A stretch of 64,000 nucleotides of DNA from positions 4,092,001-4,156,000 of the forward strand of contig NC_091968.1 of NCBI RefSeq assembly GCF_036711975.1. Direction: 5' to 3'. Positions 1 through 12,346 of the stretch are shown here, piece by piece (within the stretch, counting starts at the first letter, position 1; every line of letters starts with the position of its first letter). The position numbers and the translations under genes were made by a program. Below the pieces are notes generated by a model. The model saw only the letters and a program-made list of their open reading frames with translations. It did not search any database and was not told where the DNA came from. The stretch is from Onthophagus taurus. Lineage: Eukaryota; Arthropoda; Insecta; Coleoptera; Scarabaeidae.

Positions 1-59
1 GTAGATGATAGTATCCAAAGATATTATATACACTATATAGTGCGTTCACAAAACTTTAT

Positions 60-640
60 ACATTTTGATATTTTGTAATTTAAAGAAAAATGTGTAATCT
101 GTCTATTTTTGTCAGTTTTTTTTTGTTTGATAATTTTGTTTGTAATTAGAATTATGACCAATTCATTTTCATTTTAATTTATGTTTTCATTCTTTTTCCT
201 TTGGGCATCCATTGCCACATTAGCCTAGTTTAGTACTTCGCCAGCAATCCATTGCTGTTGCCTTCAAAATCTTCTCTGTCTTGTTTCTAGTCTTTATGGT
301 GAACTGTAGTGGTACGTCTCTACATCTTACACAAAGATCTAAAAGCAGCCATGCATTTGTCCAATTTTGAAAAAGATAATCTTGTTGAGATTAAGAATTA
401 CAGAGCTAAATCACTACTGCATTGAGTTTTGACAAGCTTTGAATATACTCTGCCTTGGTACGTCAAAGTTGTTTGAAACAGTCTTGTCTATGGTTGTCTG
501 TGACAAATGTATCATGCTTCATCCAATTTGTTGGGGATGAGTTTGTTATGAGATCAATTAGATGTTGTGTATCTGAGCTTTTGGAAGATTGATCAAGTTT
601 GATTACTTCGTCCTACTCAAGAAAGTAAGTAATTTTGATT
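60..640 (-). mobile_element. LINE 3' fragment, copy A
   Basis: On the minus strand this stretch matches the second copy at about 1440-2590 over several hundred bases. That copy translates as the C-terminal tail of an insect endonuclease/reverse-transcriptase ORF2 (a tract of the 'RWNGH..RM' and 'WTPKGRR' type). Copy A is more decayed and has no long open frame. It is a 3' fragment only, with no RT core. The LINE clade is not assigned. Confidence 0.55.
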
Positions 641-689
641 CCACTACTTTTTTGCTATTGTGGATGAAATCTTAAAGGATTAAAGGATG

Positions 690-900
690 AAATCTTTAAA
701 GACGATAGGTATAGTGCTAGTTCTAGTTTTACACTTGCATTGTCAGTAGAACTAACATTAGACGTCTTAAGAGACGTCCGGCTAAACCCGAATGTTTCTA
801 GTTCTTGGTCTAGTGCTGCATAACAATTAAAACTAGAACTAACACTATTATATTGACATGTTATATTTTATGTGGGACAAAGTAAGTAAGTACGCCCTGG
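690..900. repeat. Outpost of the palindromic CTAGTTCTAG repeat
   Basis: It contains the same modules as the arrays at 4260 and 16029: CTAGTTCTAG-type blocks and a GACG/CGTC-centred hairpin near 760-790 (GACGTCTTAAGAGACGTC, a near-perfect palindrome) flanked by GGCTAAACCCGAATG. It is one isolated unit, degraded on its left side. A following segment (850-960) recurs inverted at 6590-6700 beside another outpost. Confidence 0.7.
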
Positions 901-1439
901 TTTCTATGGAAACATATTTTTGTATATTGCATCTTAAGTGAAATTCACGGTATAACCTTGATATAAAATATATTCGAGGGGCTTTTCCAGCTATAATTCC
1001 GTTAGCGATTTATGCTATGAATCCGGGATTCCTTCTCCAGAGTTAAATTATGCCAATATTCAAACATCCGATTTCTGAGTTGTTTCTAAAACCATCATCA
1101 AATTATTAACTTTGAACACTTCCAAATTCGTGATGATTTTGAATCAATTTATTGCGCGGAATTTAAACTATCGCGGTCTTCTTAACAACTGCTTGAGTGT
1201 CATCAAATCAATACATGAAGTGATAAACATGAAATGAAGTAGAAATTGACGGAGAAGTTTCATTTTGTTCTTTGACATTTTAACAATGATGTAGCTTTAT
1301 CAGAAATTATACAGGTGAGTTATTAGTATCTCGGCTTTTCTATAAGTTTTTTAAATGGAACACCCTGTATATTGTGTGCTGGTTGAATTGCCCATCAAGT
1401 TTCCTTTAATTAATGTTAAGTATGTCATATGTCTAACTT

Positions 1440-2590
1440 CAGTAGTTTTCGTGATATTTATAATTTAAAGAAAAATATATAATAGAATATGCCAATTGTT
1501 GTACAGGGTGGCCAAATAAGCGTGCAAAGTACTCTATCTCGGAAACTACTCCATGTAAAAAATTTATTGCAAAACTTAAATCTTTTGGTATTACTTTCTT
1601 TTCATGAAAAACAGCAAAATGAAGTTCAAACCAGCTAGTGAAAGCCGTATCTTGATATCATGTTCCTAACCTCAAATATCGGTCAAAGAACATTTTATGA
1701 GAACATTCAATGGATTTCGATCCGTTTTTTTATGTGCCATAGTTTAGAAGATACTTCATCTCACTTTTGAGAGCATTCCTCATTCTATTCTTTTTTAGTC
1801 CATTTAGAAAATGGAATAGAATTAGAAATAGAATGATAATTGCAAAACTAACTACTACTAATTGCCCTAAAGAAGAGCCTCTCTTGAGTGGAGAAAACTG
1901 AGTCTTAAATTTCTGCTCTTGCTAGTTTGTGAAAGGCATTCCGAATCCTATTTTCCATGTCTTGTCTGGTTGTATGTTGAGTTTAAAATACCGTTAACCA
2001 TCCCCATAAATAAATATTCAAACAAGTTAAGTGTGGGAATCTGGCTGGCAATGGAAATAGGTGTCCTCTTCCGATCCATCGCTGTTGAAACACTGAGTTA
2101 CATACACTAGAGATACATTACTTTGCACTCTAATTTCGCCACCTTGTACTTAATATTACAATCTGTCTATTTTTGGCAGTTTTTTTTGTTCGTTCTTTCT
2201 TGTTTGATAATTTTGTTTGTAATTAGAATTATGATCAATTCATTTGTAGTTTAATTTATGCTCTCATTCTTCTTCCTTTGGGCGTCCATTGCCATATTTG
2301 TTTTAGTAGCCTTCCGCTTGACATTCTTTGTATATGTCCGTTCCATCTTAGCTGGTTTAGTTTTATGTCATTGGAGTTCGTTTTATCCATTTCTATTGCC
2401 TTCAAAATCTTTTCTGCCTTGCTTCTATACTTAATGGTGAACTCTAGTGTTTCGTCTCTGCATCTTCCACAAAGATCTAAAAGCTATTTGAACTTTTGGA
2501 AGATTAATCAAGTTTGGTTACTTCGTCCTACTCAAAAAATTAAGTAATTTTGCTTCCAATACTTTTTTGCTATTGTGGATGAAATCTTAT
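1440..2590 (-). mobile_element. LINE 3' fragment, copy B, split by a MITE
   Basis: The minus strand of about 2250-2550 reads as the C-terminal end of a LINE ORF2: cysteine-containing CGRCRDETLEF, then a basic RWNGH..RM motif and a WTPKGRR tail. Homology to copy A (60-640) resumes on both sides of 1504-2146, so that element inserted into this fragment. The RT and endonuclease domains are absent. Confidence 0.6.
1504..2146. mobile_element. TA-flanked TIR element (mariner-type MITE), 643 bp
   Basis: Inverted ends are CAGGGTGGCCAAATAAGCG on the left and its imperfect complement on the right (ending CGCCACCTTG), each flanked by TA. Homology runs about 35 bp with some mismatches. The interior has no transposase I recognise; a 63-codon open frame at 1919-2110 is not convincing. 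TA duplication plus CAGGG-type ends points to the Tc1/mariner superfamily. Confidence 0.75.
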
Positions 2591-2599
2591 TTGCTAGAT

Positions 2600-4255
2600 T
2601 GGTCACAATTTGCCTGCAAGATGAATTAACTCGATAACTCCAGATGATTTTCCAAAATCTAATACCATTAACTCAAACGTTTTTTAGCCATGATCTTTCA
2701 AACAATTTTTATCTGCTGATAAGAACTATTTGATAATTTTTGTATTTGCTTATTATTTAGAAACACTAACTCCATCCAAACACCTAAATCTAGTTTTTCC
2801 GAGATATCTTGGTGATGTAATTAGCAATGAAAAATTTCATAACATTTTTTGGTCATTAATAATATTACCATCTTGCAGGATTTCTAAATACATATATCCT
2901 GTAACTTTGTTTGCCAAAGAAAAAATGGGCTTGCAATTATTATTGTAGTATTTAACCTAAATTCCTTCTAGTGTACAGAAAACCTTCTAATTGAAGGTGC
3001 ATCTATTATTATTATAACACTATCTCTCTTTCATTTTGAGCTTTTTAACCTTGATAACAGAATGTTTCCTTTTGATAGCCAACAAGTGTATAAGTTATTA
3101 TACAAGATGAGTTGACTAAACATAAGTATATTTAATATAAAAATTCTTAATTTAGTAAATAAATATTGGGAATTTCTTTTTTGCTTTAAAACGAAAAACT
3201 ATTTTCGAATCTAGGCCGGATGTACACTAGCCCGATTCTGTTTATCGTTTGCCGGAACGATAAAAAAAACATAATTTGTTCTGTATACAAAGCTCTGTAA
3301 CAACTAAATATTTATTTTATGTATCGACTCTATGCGCCGAAAACCATATACCTTTATTTATTTTATCAAAGAAGGTATTCCCTATTCTCTGTAACAACTT
3401 TTCAAGGCATTTTTGTTAAACTTAACTATTCATTCCGTGTATTTACGTAATAACCAAGAATCAGAAAAGTAAAAAAAGATATACGATAAAGCACTACTTC
3501 GTTATCGAGAGGAATAAATATTAGATTTCTTAGAAAAGCCGAGTTCTAAAGAATCTTGTGTTACATAATACTTAATTAATAAAAATTAAAATAAAAAAAC
3601 TGATCGTTTTATTTTAATTAATACTGTATATAATGTACAAGGTCAATCAAAAGTTATCATTTTTATCTTTAAATATTTAAATTTCTAAGAATCTTTCTAA
3701 AAAGAAGTTAACAACAGATGTCATTGGTTGTTATTAAAGTTATTGTTAAATTCGAAATTCTATTTCGACATATAACAAAATGAAAACGCCGCGTTCTATA
3801 TGCCGTTTTATTGCTTACTACGAACAATCATTGCGTGTTAAATGAAATGCAAACTTCAATTTGTTAAACTATAAAGCGACGAATAAAAAAACTAGGTCTT
3901 AGAACGTGCTGGTAAATAAATAGGTATTTGTGTTATTTATACAGGGTTGAGTTTTGAGTATTCTGGTCTTTTTGGTTACTATTTCTTTTTAATTTACAAT
4001 CAGATATCATTAAAATTCTTGGTCGCGCAACACATATACGTTCGCGATCGTCGGTCAACGTACTCCTAAGAACTTTGTTGCCCTCAGCATTGACATAACC
4101 ACTTTGCACCTGTTATTTTATGCTTTACGTCCATTGATTACGTAAGGTGCGAAGCTCGCCGACATTTTAAAACGTATGCAAATATGGTATAGAAAATAAA
4201 ATTTAAAAACTTAACTCTTAAATTGTTAAAATTGTCAATAGGTTTTGTGATGTTA
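2600..4255. other. AT-rich stretch with no recognisable gene
   Basis: I see no supportable coding exon, RNA gene or complete mobile element here. A small open frame at 2730-2948 has no recognisable motif. The sequence is AT-rich and unique-looking up to the start of the palindromic array. Confidence 0.5.
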
Positions 4256-4259
4256 ATGA

Positions 4260-5720
4260 TTAAATATTAGGTATTGCGTTAGTTCTAATTTTACACTTGC
4301 GCTGTCACTAGAATTAACATTAGATCTAGAACTAGAAACATTTGTGATTAGCTGGACGTCTCTTAAGACGGTTAAATCCGCATAATTCTAGTTCCTGGTC
4401 TAGTGCTGCATAACAATTAAAACTAGAACTAACACTAGACCTAGAACTAGAAAGTTCCTAGAATGTTTCTAGTTCTAGGTCTAGTGTTAGTTCTAGTTTT
4501 ACGCTAGCTCTGTTACTATGTAGAACTCACACTATACCTAGAACTAGAATCATTTGGGTTTAGCCGCACGTCTCTAAAGACGGCTAAACCCAAATGATTC
4601 TAGTTATTGGTCTAGTGTTAGTTCTAGTTTTACACTAACACTGTTATTATGTAGAACTAACGTTATACCTAGAAGTAGAATCATTTGGGTTTAGCCTTAC
4701 GTTTCTAAAGACGACTAAACCAGAATGATTCTGGCTCTAGGTATAATTTTAGTTCTAGTTTTACACTAGCACTGTTACTATGTAGAACTTACACTATACT
4801 TAGAACTAAAATCATTTAGGTTTAGCCTTACGTTTCTAAAGACGGCTAAACCCGAATGTTTCTAGCTCTAGGTATAGTGTTAGTTCTAGTTTTACACTAG
4901 CACTGTTACTATGTAGAATTCATACTATATCTAGAACTAGAATCATTTAGGTTTAGCCGCACGTCTCTAAAGACGGCTAAACCTAAATGATTCTAGTTCT
5001 AGGTATAGTGATTGTTCTAGTTTTCCACTTGCACTGTCACTGGAACTAACGTTAGACCTAGAACTAAAATCATTTGGGTTTAGCCGCACGTCTCTAAAGA
5101 CGGCTAAACCCAAATGATTCTAGTTCTAGGTATAGTGCTAGTTCTAGTTTTACACTTGCACTGTCACTAGAACTAACATTAGACCTAGAACTAAAATCAT
5201 TTGGGTTTAGCCTTACGTTTCTAAAGACGGCTAAACCCGAATGATTCTAGCTCTAGCTATAGTGTTAGTTCTAGTTTTACACTAGCACTGTTACTATGTA
5301 GAACTCACACTATATCTAGAACTAGAATCATTTGGGTTTAGCCGCACGTCTCTAAAGACGGCTAAACCCAAATGATTCTAGTTCTAGGTATAGTGCTAGT
5401 TCTAGTTTTACACTTGCACTGTCACTAGAACTAACATTAGACCTAGAACTAAAATCATTTGGGTTTAGCCTTACGTTTCTAAAGACGGCTAAACCCGAAT
5501 GATTCTAGCTCTAGGTATAGTGTTAGTTCTAGTTTTACACTAGCACTGTTACTATGTAGAACTCACACTATATCTAGAACTAGAATCATTTGGGTTTAGC
5601 CGCACGTCTCTAAAGACGGCTAAACCTAAATGATTCCAGTTCTAGGTATAGTGCTAGTTCTAGTTTTACACTTGCACTGTCACTAGAACTAACATTAGAC
5701 CTAGAACTAGAATCATTTGT
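4260..5720. repeat. Palindromic hairpin satellite array A
   Basis: Tandem array whose basic module is about 130-140 bp and mostly made of two inverted repeats. Hairpin 1 has stems GGTTTAGCC / GGCTAAACC around an ACGTCTCTAAAGACG core. Hairpin 2 has arms of repeated CTAGTTCTAG-type words around ACACTxGCACTGT. Modules alternate in two subtypes (GCACGTCTC versus TTACGTTTC cores), giving a roughly 270-bp higher-order unit. No coding potential is visible. Because almost every base lies in an inverted repeat, either strand could fold into serial hairpins. Confidence 0.85.
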
Positions 5721-5724
5721 AGTT

Positions 5725-6590
5725 GTTAATGATTAAATAATTTTTATCGATAAGAACTTTTGTAAACAATAATTATTACATAAACAATTTAAGTAAAACA
5801 CTAGGAATAATTAACGAGGATCTGTTTATCGCATTGTTAGTTATAAATAAATACGAGTGTATTCAAATGCGATTCCGTTTGAAAACCGCAAACTCTAGCG
5901 GTTTCGTAAAGAGAGTGTATATTCGGCTCGTGATTCATAAAACGTTATGGATTCTAGAGTATGGGAACGGTTTCACCATAAACCGAGACGCCACGTGATC
6001 TCATTTCAACTACTTTTAATACTGAAACAATAATAAGGACCAAAAAGATCATTTACTCAATTAAATCGATTTATATCGTATTTTCCTTATTTTGCTTCGA
6101 CTTTAGTCCTAATTACTTATTGTTTCTTATCACACCTTAAACACAATGGTGGTATTACACCAAAAATTTCACTCATTTTTTTTATGTGTTCAATTACGAA
6201 ATGTTCTACTACGAGCAAAAGCAAACAAACTTTAAACACCACTTTAATTTGTTCTTTTTTGGTTATTTAATTTTTTTATTTCATTTCATTCACAATACGA
6301 TTTTTATTATCGTGGCGGACAGTTTGATTTCTTAATCGATTGGAAAATTAATTTTAAATGATACATAGCGATGGTGTCAATTTATTAGGAAATTTTTTAG
6401 TAAATCCTTTTTGCGATTAACTCAACCTGAATGACGTAACGGTAGATTACCTGTATTGTTGGTATTTATTTTTTTTTAGGATCACATCCTGTTTTATGGC
6501 GTGACCGTGACACAAATTTCTATTTACAATATTTTTGTTATAAAAATTAATAAAAAAAAAATTTATGCATTATCGAAATGCAGCATAATA
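5725..6590. other. AT-rich stretch between satellite arrays, nothing recognised
   Basis: No open frame, RNA gene or repeat that I can support. The sequence is AT-rich with long T and A runs. Confidence 0.45.
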
Positions 6591-6800
6591 GTAGGTATAC
6601 AGTGAATTTCACTAATATGCAATATACCTAAATATATTTCCATAGGAACCAGGACGTACCTACTAACTTTGTCCTACATAAAATGCAATATGTCTGAATG
6701 TTTTTAATTGTAGGTCTATATTGCATATTTTTATTGAACGAAAACTAGAACTAACACTAGACCTAGAACTAGAAACATTGATACTTTCTAGTTCTAGAAT
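6590..6800. repeat. Shared flank plus palindromic-repeat outpost
   Basis: 6590-6700 is the inverted counterpart of 850-960 (both carry an AGGAC/GTCCT tract and TATTGCAT words). It is followed by CTAGAACTAG blocks at about 6745-6800. The pairing of this unique-looking segment with the palindromic repeat at two sites suggests both belong to one dispersed element. Confidence 0.6.
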
Positions 6801-6804
6801 TATT

Positions 6805-9640
6805 TATCGATGAAAATTGTGGCAACATCGAAAATTTTATCAAAACTTCAAATATTGTTTTCTCAAAAACTAAAAGTTATTTTTCAAAACGGGTTGGTTC
6901 ATTGCAAAGAGGGTACTTTTATCAACATTTTGGGAAGTTTTCATACTGATATTCCAAGAAATGGATTTTATACGAATTTTTAAAACTTAATCGGCGAAAA
7001 TTGCAAAATTGGAAAAAATTGTCGATCATTTCAAAAATTTATTTCTCAAAAACTAAAAGTGATTTTTCAAAACGGCTTTTTGCATTAAAAAGAGGATACT
7101 TTAATTAATAATTGGTGATATTTCCACAAGGATCCTTCAAGAAATTAATTTATAGCGAATTTTGAAAGTTATCGATGAAAATTGCAACATCGAAAATTTT
7201 ATCAAAACTTCAAATGTTGTTTTCTCAAAAATTAAAAGTTATTTTTCAAAACGGGTTGGATCATTAGAAAGAGGACACTTTTATTAACATTTTGGTAAAT
7301 TTTCATACTCATATTCCAAGTAATCGATTTTATACGAATTTTTAAATCTTAATCGGCGAAAATTGCAAAATTCTAAAAAATTGTCGATTATTTCAAAAAT
7401 TTATTTCTCAAGAACTAAAAGTGATTTGTCAAATCGGCTTTTTGCATTAAAAAGAGAGTACTTTCATTAATAATTGATGATATTTCCAAAAGGATCCTTC
7501 AAGAAATGAATTTTATAGCGAATTTTGAAAATTATCGATGAAAATTGCAACATCGAAAATTTTATCAAAACTTCAAATACTGTTTTGTCAAAAACTAAAA
7601 GTTATTTGTCAAAACGGGTTGGATCACTGGAAAGAGGACACATTTATTAACACTTTGGGTAATTTTCATACTCATATTCCAAGAAGTGGATTTTATACGA
7701 ATTTTTAAAACTTTATCGGCGAAAATTGCAAAATTCTAAAAAATTGTCAATCATTTCAAAAATTTATTTCTTAAGAACTGAAAATGATTTTTCAAAACGG
7801 CTTTTTGCATTAAAAAGAAGATACTTTAATTAATAATTGGTGATATTTCCACAAGGATCCTTCAAGAAATGAATTTTATAGCGAATTTTGAAAATTATCG
7901 ATGAAAATTGCAACATCGAAAATTTTATCAAAATTTCAAATACTGTTTTGTTAAAAACTAAAAGTTATTGTTCAAAACGGGTTGGATCATTGGAAAGAGG
8001 ACACTTTTATTAACACTTTGGAAAATTTTCATACTCATATTTCAAGAACTGGATTTTATACGAATTTTTAAAACTTAATCGGCGAAAATTGGAAAGTTCG
8101 AAAAAACTGTCGATTACTTCAAAAATTTATTTCTCAAGAACTAAAAGTGATTTTCCAAAACGGCTTTTTGCATTAAAAAGAGGATACTTTAATTAATAAT
8201 TGGTGATATTTCCACAAGGATCCTTCAAGAAATTAATTTATAGCGAATTTTGAAAGTTATCGATGAAAATTGCAACATCGAAAATTTTATCAAAACTTCA
8301 AATACTGTTTTGTCAAAAACTAAAAGTTATTTTTCAAAACGGGTTGGATCATTGGAAAGAGGACACTTTTATTAACACTTTGGAAAATTTTCATACTCAT
8401 ACTCCAAGAATTGGATTTTATACGAATTTTTAAAACTTAATCGGCGAAAATTGCAAAATTCGAAAAAAATGTCGATTATTTCAAAAATTTATTTGTCAAG
8501 AACTAAAAGTGATTTTTCAAAACGGCTTGTTGCATTAAAAAGAGGATACTTTAATTAATAATTGGTGATATTTCCACAAGGATCCTTCAAGAAATTAATT
8601 TATAGCGAATTTTGAAAGTTATCGATGAAAATTGCAACATCGAAAATTTGATCAAAACTTTAAATATTGTTTTCTCAAAAGCTAAAAGTTATTTTTCAAA
8701 ACGGGTTGGTTCATTGGAAAGAGGACACTTTTATTAACACTTTGGTAAATTTTCATACACATATTCCAAGAACTGGATTTTATACGAATTTTTAAAACTT
8801 AATCGGTGAAAATTGCAAAATTCGAAAAAAATGTCGATTACTTCAAAAATTTATTTGTCAAGAACTAAAAGTGATTTTTCAAAACGGCTTGTTGCATTAA
8901 AAAGAGGATACTTTAATTAATAATTGGTGATATTTCCACAAGGATCCTTCAAGAAATTAATTTATAGCGAATTTTGAAAGTTATCGATGAAAATTGCAAC
9001 ATCGAAAATTTGATCAAAACTTTAAATATTGTTTTCTCAAAAGCTAAAAGTTATTTTTCAAAACGGGTTGGTTCATTGGAAAGAAGACACTTTTATTAAC
9101 ACTTTGGAAAATTTTCATACTCATATTTCAAGAACTGGATTTTATACGAATTTTTAAAACTTAATCGGCGAAAATTGGAAAGTTCGAAAAAATTGTCGAT
9201 TACTTCAAAAATTTATTTCTCAAGAACTAAAAGTGATTTTTCAAAACGGCTTTTTGCATTAAAAAGAGGATACTTTAATTAATAATTGGTGATATTTCCA
9301 CAAGGATCCTTCAAGAAATTAATTTATAGCGAATTTTGAAAGTTATCGATGAAAATTGCAACATCGAAAATTTTATCAAAACTTCAAATACTGTTTTGTC
9401 AAAAACTAAAAGTTATTTTTCAAAACGGGTTGGATCATTGGAAAGAGGACACTTTTATTAACACTTTGGAAAATTTTCATACTCATACTCCAAGAATTGG
9501 ATTTTATACGAATTTTTAAAACTTAATCGGCGAAAATTGCAAAATTCGAAAAAATTGTCGATTCCAAAAATTTATTTGTCAAGAACTAAAAGTGATTTTT
9601 CAAAACGGCTTTTTGCATTAAAAAGAGGATACTTTAATTT
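6805..9640. repeat. 362-bp tandem satellite, about 7.8 copies
   Basis: The word AAAACGGGTTGG recurs near 6888, 7245, 7612, 7973, 8335, 8698, 9060 and 9423, a period of about 362 bp. Each unit is a dimer: a half with CAAAACGGGTTGG...AGAGGACAC alternates with a related half with CAAAACGGCTTTTTGC...AGAGGATAC, each about 181 bp. Copies differ by only a few percent. The first unit is the most divergent. The unit length is in the range of known beetle ~360-bp satellites, which is a comparison of length only. No coding potential. Confidence 0.92.
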
Positions 9641-9738
9641 ATAAGCGATAACAGCGACAGTTCTCTTAGTAATGAATGTGATGATGAATTACAAGCGAAG
9701 AGAAGGAAACTAGACGAAAATCGTATTAATAATTATAA
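9640..9738 (+). pseudogene. hAT transposase fragment, upstream piece
   Basis: A short open stretch encodes an acidic serine-rich tract followed by the basic run KRRKLDEN. With the piece at 11025-11165 it looks like one hAT-type transposase split by the minus-strand LINE between them. It directly abuts the end of the 362-bp satellite. Identification of this piece alone is weak; it rests mainly on the downstream piece. Confidence 0.4.
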
Positions 9739-11024
9739 TAATAATATCTTTATTTCCATAGGCTGTACAGCATCAGAAATTGTCATTACGCTAATGATTA
9801 CAAAAGATAGTCAGTACAATACGTACGTTTCGTCATCTCACAGCGAACATGCACAGCGAAAATACAAAAAACAATCACAAAAGGAAACAAAACAAATTAC
9901 TGCAATTCTCTGTCATCGTCGTGGTCCCATTCCGTGTTTAGTAAATATTCCCCCACTGAGTAAAAGCATTTGGATGTAAGGAAGATTTTCAATTTATACT
10001 TGAAACGGTTGAAATCAAGCCTCTTAAATGTTATCGGCAAATGATTGTATAAGCGAATCATCATATGTTGAGGGCTATTTTGGGTGAGAGACAGTCGGCA
10101 TTTCGGTATGTACAGATTGCTAGCCTGCCTAGTGGGGTATTGAGTATTTATATCACCACTCCTAGCAAACTCCGTAAGGTGTTTCTTTATATATAAGAGT
10201 GATTGCAGAATATAAACACAAGGCATGGTTAATAAGCGATTCTTTCGAAATGATTCCTTACATGATTCATTATAAGACAAATCAAACATCGACCTAATGA
10301 CTTTCTTCTGGGCCACAAATACCAGAATTTATTTAGTCGCGTAAAAAATGCTCTTTAAAAAATCTTTGAAATTGCAGGAAGAACAGCTACAGGTCTATAA
10401 TTGGACATCACTGAAGGATCTACCTTTTTGAAAATGGGGGTTATGGAGCCTATCTTGAACTCACACGGAAATTCCCCGCATACAAACGACTCATTAATAA
10501 GAGCTGTCAATGTATCAGTTACAATGTGAGATACCTTGCCCAACAAGGAACAAGGTATCTCATCACAACCGCTCGAGTGCTTGATAGCCACGGACTTAAT
10601 TATGTTAGCAACTTCTGAAACTGTAACTGGAGTTAGAAAAAGTGAGCTGTCATTATTTTTTATGCTTATTAGTGCCTCAGAAACATTTACAGTCGAGCAG
10701 CTCACCAATTTTCCAACAGAATTGATAAAAAATTCATTAAAAAGTTCAGCAATATCAATGGGAGCTGAGACCTCGGCACCATTATCACCTATAAAGGTAT
10801 TAGTCGCTGTAATAATTTTGTCTATGGAATGCTCCTGTCGGGCCAGGTCCCATGCTATTTTCTATAGTACATCTTTTTGGCAGTCTCAATAGACCCCAAA
10901 TGACATCTCAGCTAATCCTTATATTCCGCATATAAAGCCGGATTCCTTACTAGTTTACATAAGTGATGGAGGCTCCTCAGGTCGCTAGACTGTCTCCTAA
11001 TATCCTGCGTAATATATTGGGATT
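9739..11024 (-). mobile_element. LINE fragment (RT domain), minus strand
   Basis: Reading on the minus strand, 10355-10708 and the region upstream of it encode the start of a non-LTR reverse transcriptase, with FNEFF, an 'SSGCDEIP' segment, 'ITPIFKK' and 'SNYRPVAVLP'. It then jumps to the C-terminal part (9897-10316, beginning 'VFVAQKKVIR' and including 'LLTMPCVYIL'). The catalytic YADD region between them is missing, so the copy carries an internal deletion. The 3' end (left) finishes with ATT-type repeats at about 9735-9760. It interrupts a hAT fragment. The same family occurs at 22640-23111 and 24589-24870. Confidence 0.8.
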
Positions 11025-11165
11025 GTTATAATGAGGTTGCTAATGACAAACCTGAAATAAATAAAGTTGTATTCAATGAAAAAAGTCCTATTGGAGTTGA
11101 ACTTGATTATTATCTGCAGTATCCAGCACCTAAAAGAGATACTAATTCCTGTGAATGGTGGAAGT
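11025..11165 (+). pseudogene. hAT transposase C-terminal dimerisation fragment
   Basis: The open stretch reads through 'VELDYYLQYP' and 'SCEWW' and then stops. This resembles the hAT family C-terminal dimerisation domain, in which an E-x2-x-Y-L segment is followed by a WW pair. It continues the fragment at 9640-9738 after removal of the LINE. No other transposase parts are visible. Confidence 0.55.
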
Positions 11166-11284
11166 AATAGGTTTTTAATATCCCACCAAAGTCGGATATT
11201 TGGTAACTATCCGGTATCTGGCCGGATTTTTAGAAATGGCCGGATAGGCCCACTAGTATACCTATACCCAGGGTAAACAAACTC

Positions 11285-11430
11285 CCTGACATCATGTTCT
11301 ATCAGGATAATGCCCACTTATTGTTAGTCAGAACTTCCTACAAGTAGAAGGAGTAGAAATTCTCCCCTGGCCAGCTCACTCTCTGGATTTAGGTTTAAAT
11401 CGAGCATGTGTGGGATATAATGTGTGTGTA
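11285..11430 (+). pseudogene. Tc1-like transposase, C-terminal fragment (left half)
   Basis: It encodes FYQDNAH, then a tract resembling 'ILPWPAHSLDL' and 'EHVWD', the catalytic C-terminal signature of Tc1-type DDE transposases, with stops and frameshifts. It is cut at a TA dinucleotide by the element 11431-13422 and continues at 13423. Confidence 0.75.
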
Positions 11431-12079
11431 CAGGGTGTCCCAATTTCGATGTCCGCATAGGCCCTCTCCGAAACTAAAAGAGATAGAAAAAAAGTAGCTT
11501 ACATGTCATGATCTCGTTTTTTGAGAAAATGCTAATGCCGAAAACTCCGAACAGCTATCGTCTTTTGTTTTCGCCCTATCGGCAAAAACTGAAAATTTTG
11601 CGAAAACGACATTCGCGAATATCTCACTTATTATCAAAGATGGAGTATTATAAATAAAACATTATATGGGCAACTTTTTACGAAGAATTCAGTGGAGTAG
11701 GTAGAATTTTTTTCCCATCTTTTATTTTCGAGATTTTAGACGTAACTTTATTTTTTTAAATGGAAATCATAGTTGGCTATGGCTTAAAATAATTTGTTAT
11801 TTTCTTCTGATAACAAATATATATAGTTTGTGGGGTATATTTCTTATAGTTATTGAATAATTAACAAAAATTCATTTTGTTCTATCTAAAACTAATGTAT
11901 GTATTTAAAAGTTAATGTTGCTATGGTGATAACCATACATACTATGATGCAACATAATGTATCAAATAATTGCCAAAGTTTGTATTTAAAAATTCGATAA
12001 CAACTCTGGCATTATGTGCTGGTTCGATGCACCAGCATGTTAAGTGTCAAAATATAACAAAACTGAATAAAACTTTACA

Positions 12080-12346
12080 ATGAATTTCGAAAATTATGAA
12101 AAATGTAACATGATGGAATGCTATATGTTATCAGATAAGAATGCGACGTTAGCCGCGGAATTTTATTTCACAAGATATCCAGAAAGAAGACAACCGCATG
12201 TAAGAACCTTCAGCCGGTTAGCAGAAAATTTAATAGATATTTGGTCCTTCCCCAAACCGCATACAAAAACATACCAAAATGACCTGCAAGAGAAATTGCA
12301 ACGTCTGACCCAAAAGCCGTTGCTCCCGAATATGAAAGAAAAATAA
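12080..12346 (+). pseudogene. Mariner-type transposase N-terminus (degenerate)
   Basis: This open stretch begins MNFENYEKCNMMECY and continues into 'AAEFYFTRYPERRQPHVRTF', the N-terminal helix-turn-helix region found in insect mariner-related transposases. Downstream, around 12500-12700, out-of-frame remnants include FNVWCALL and 'YFQYDGAPAHNA', the middle and catalytic segments. The gene is broken by deletions and frameshifts and lies inside the 11431-13422 element, so it is that element's own decayed transposase. Confidence 0.75.

Noticed and set aside
4260..5720. Regular repeats separated by spacers, considered as a CRISPR-like array
   Set aside because: The spacers are themselves repeated, units are 130-270 bp, and the context is an intron-bearing eukaryotic genome.
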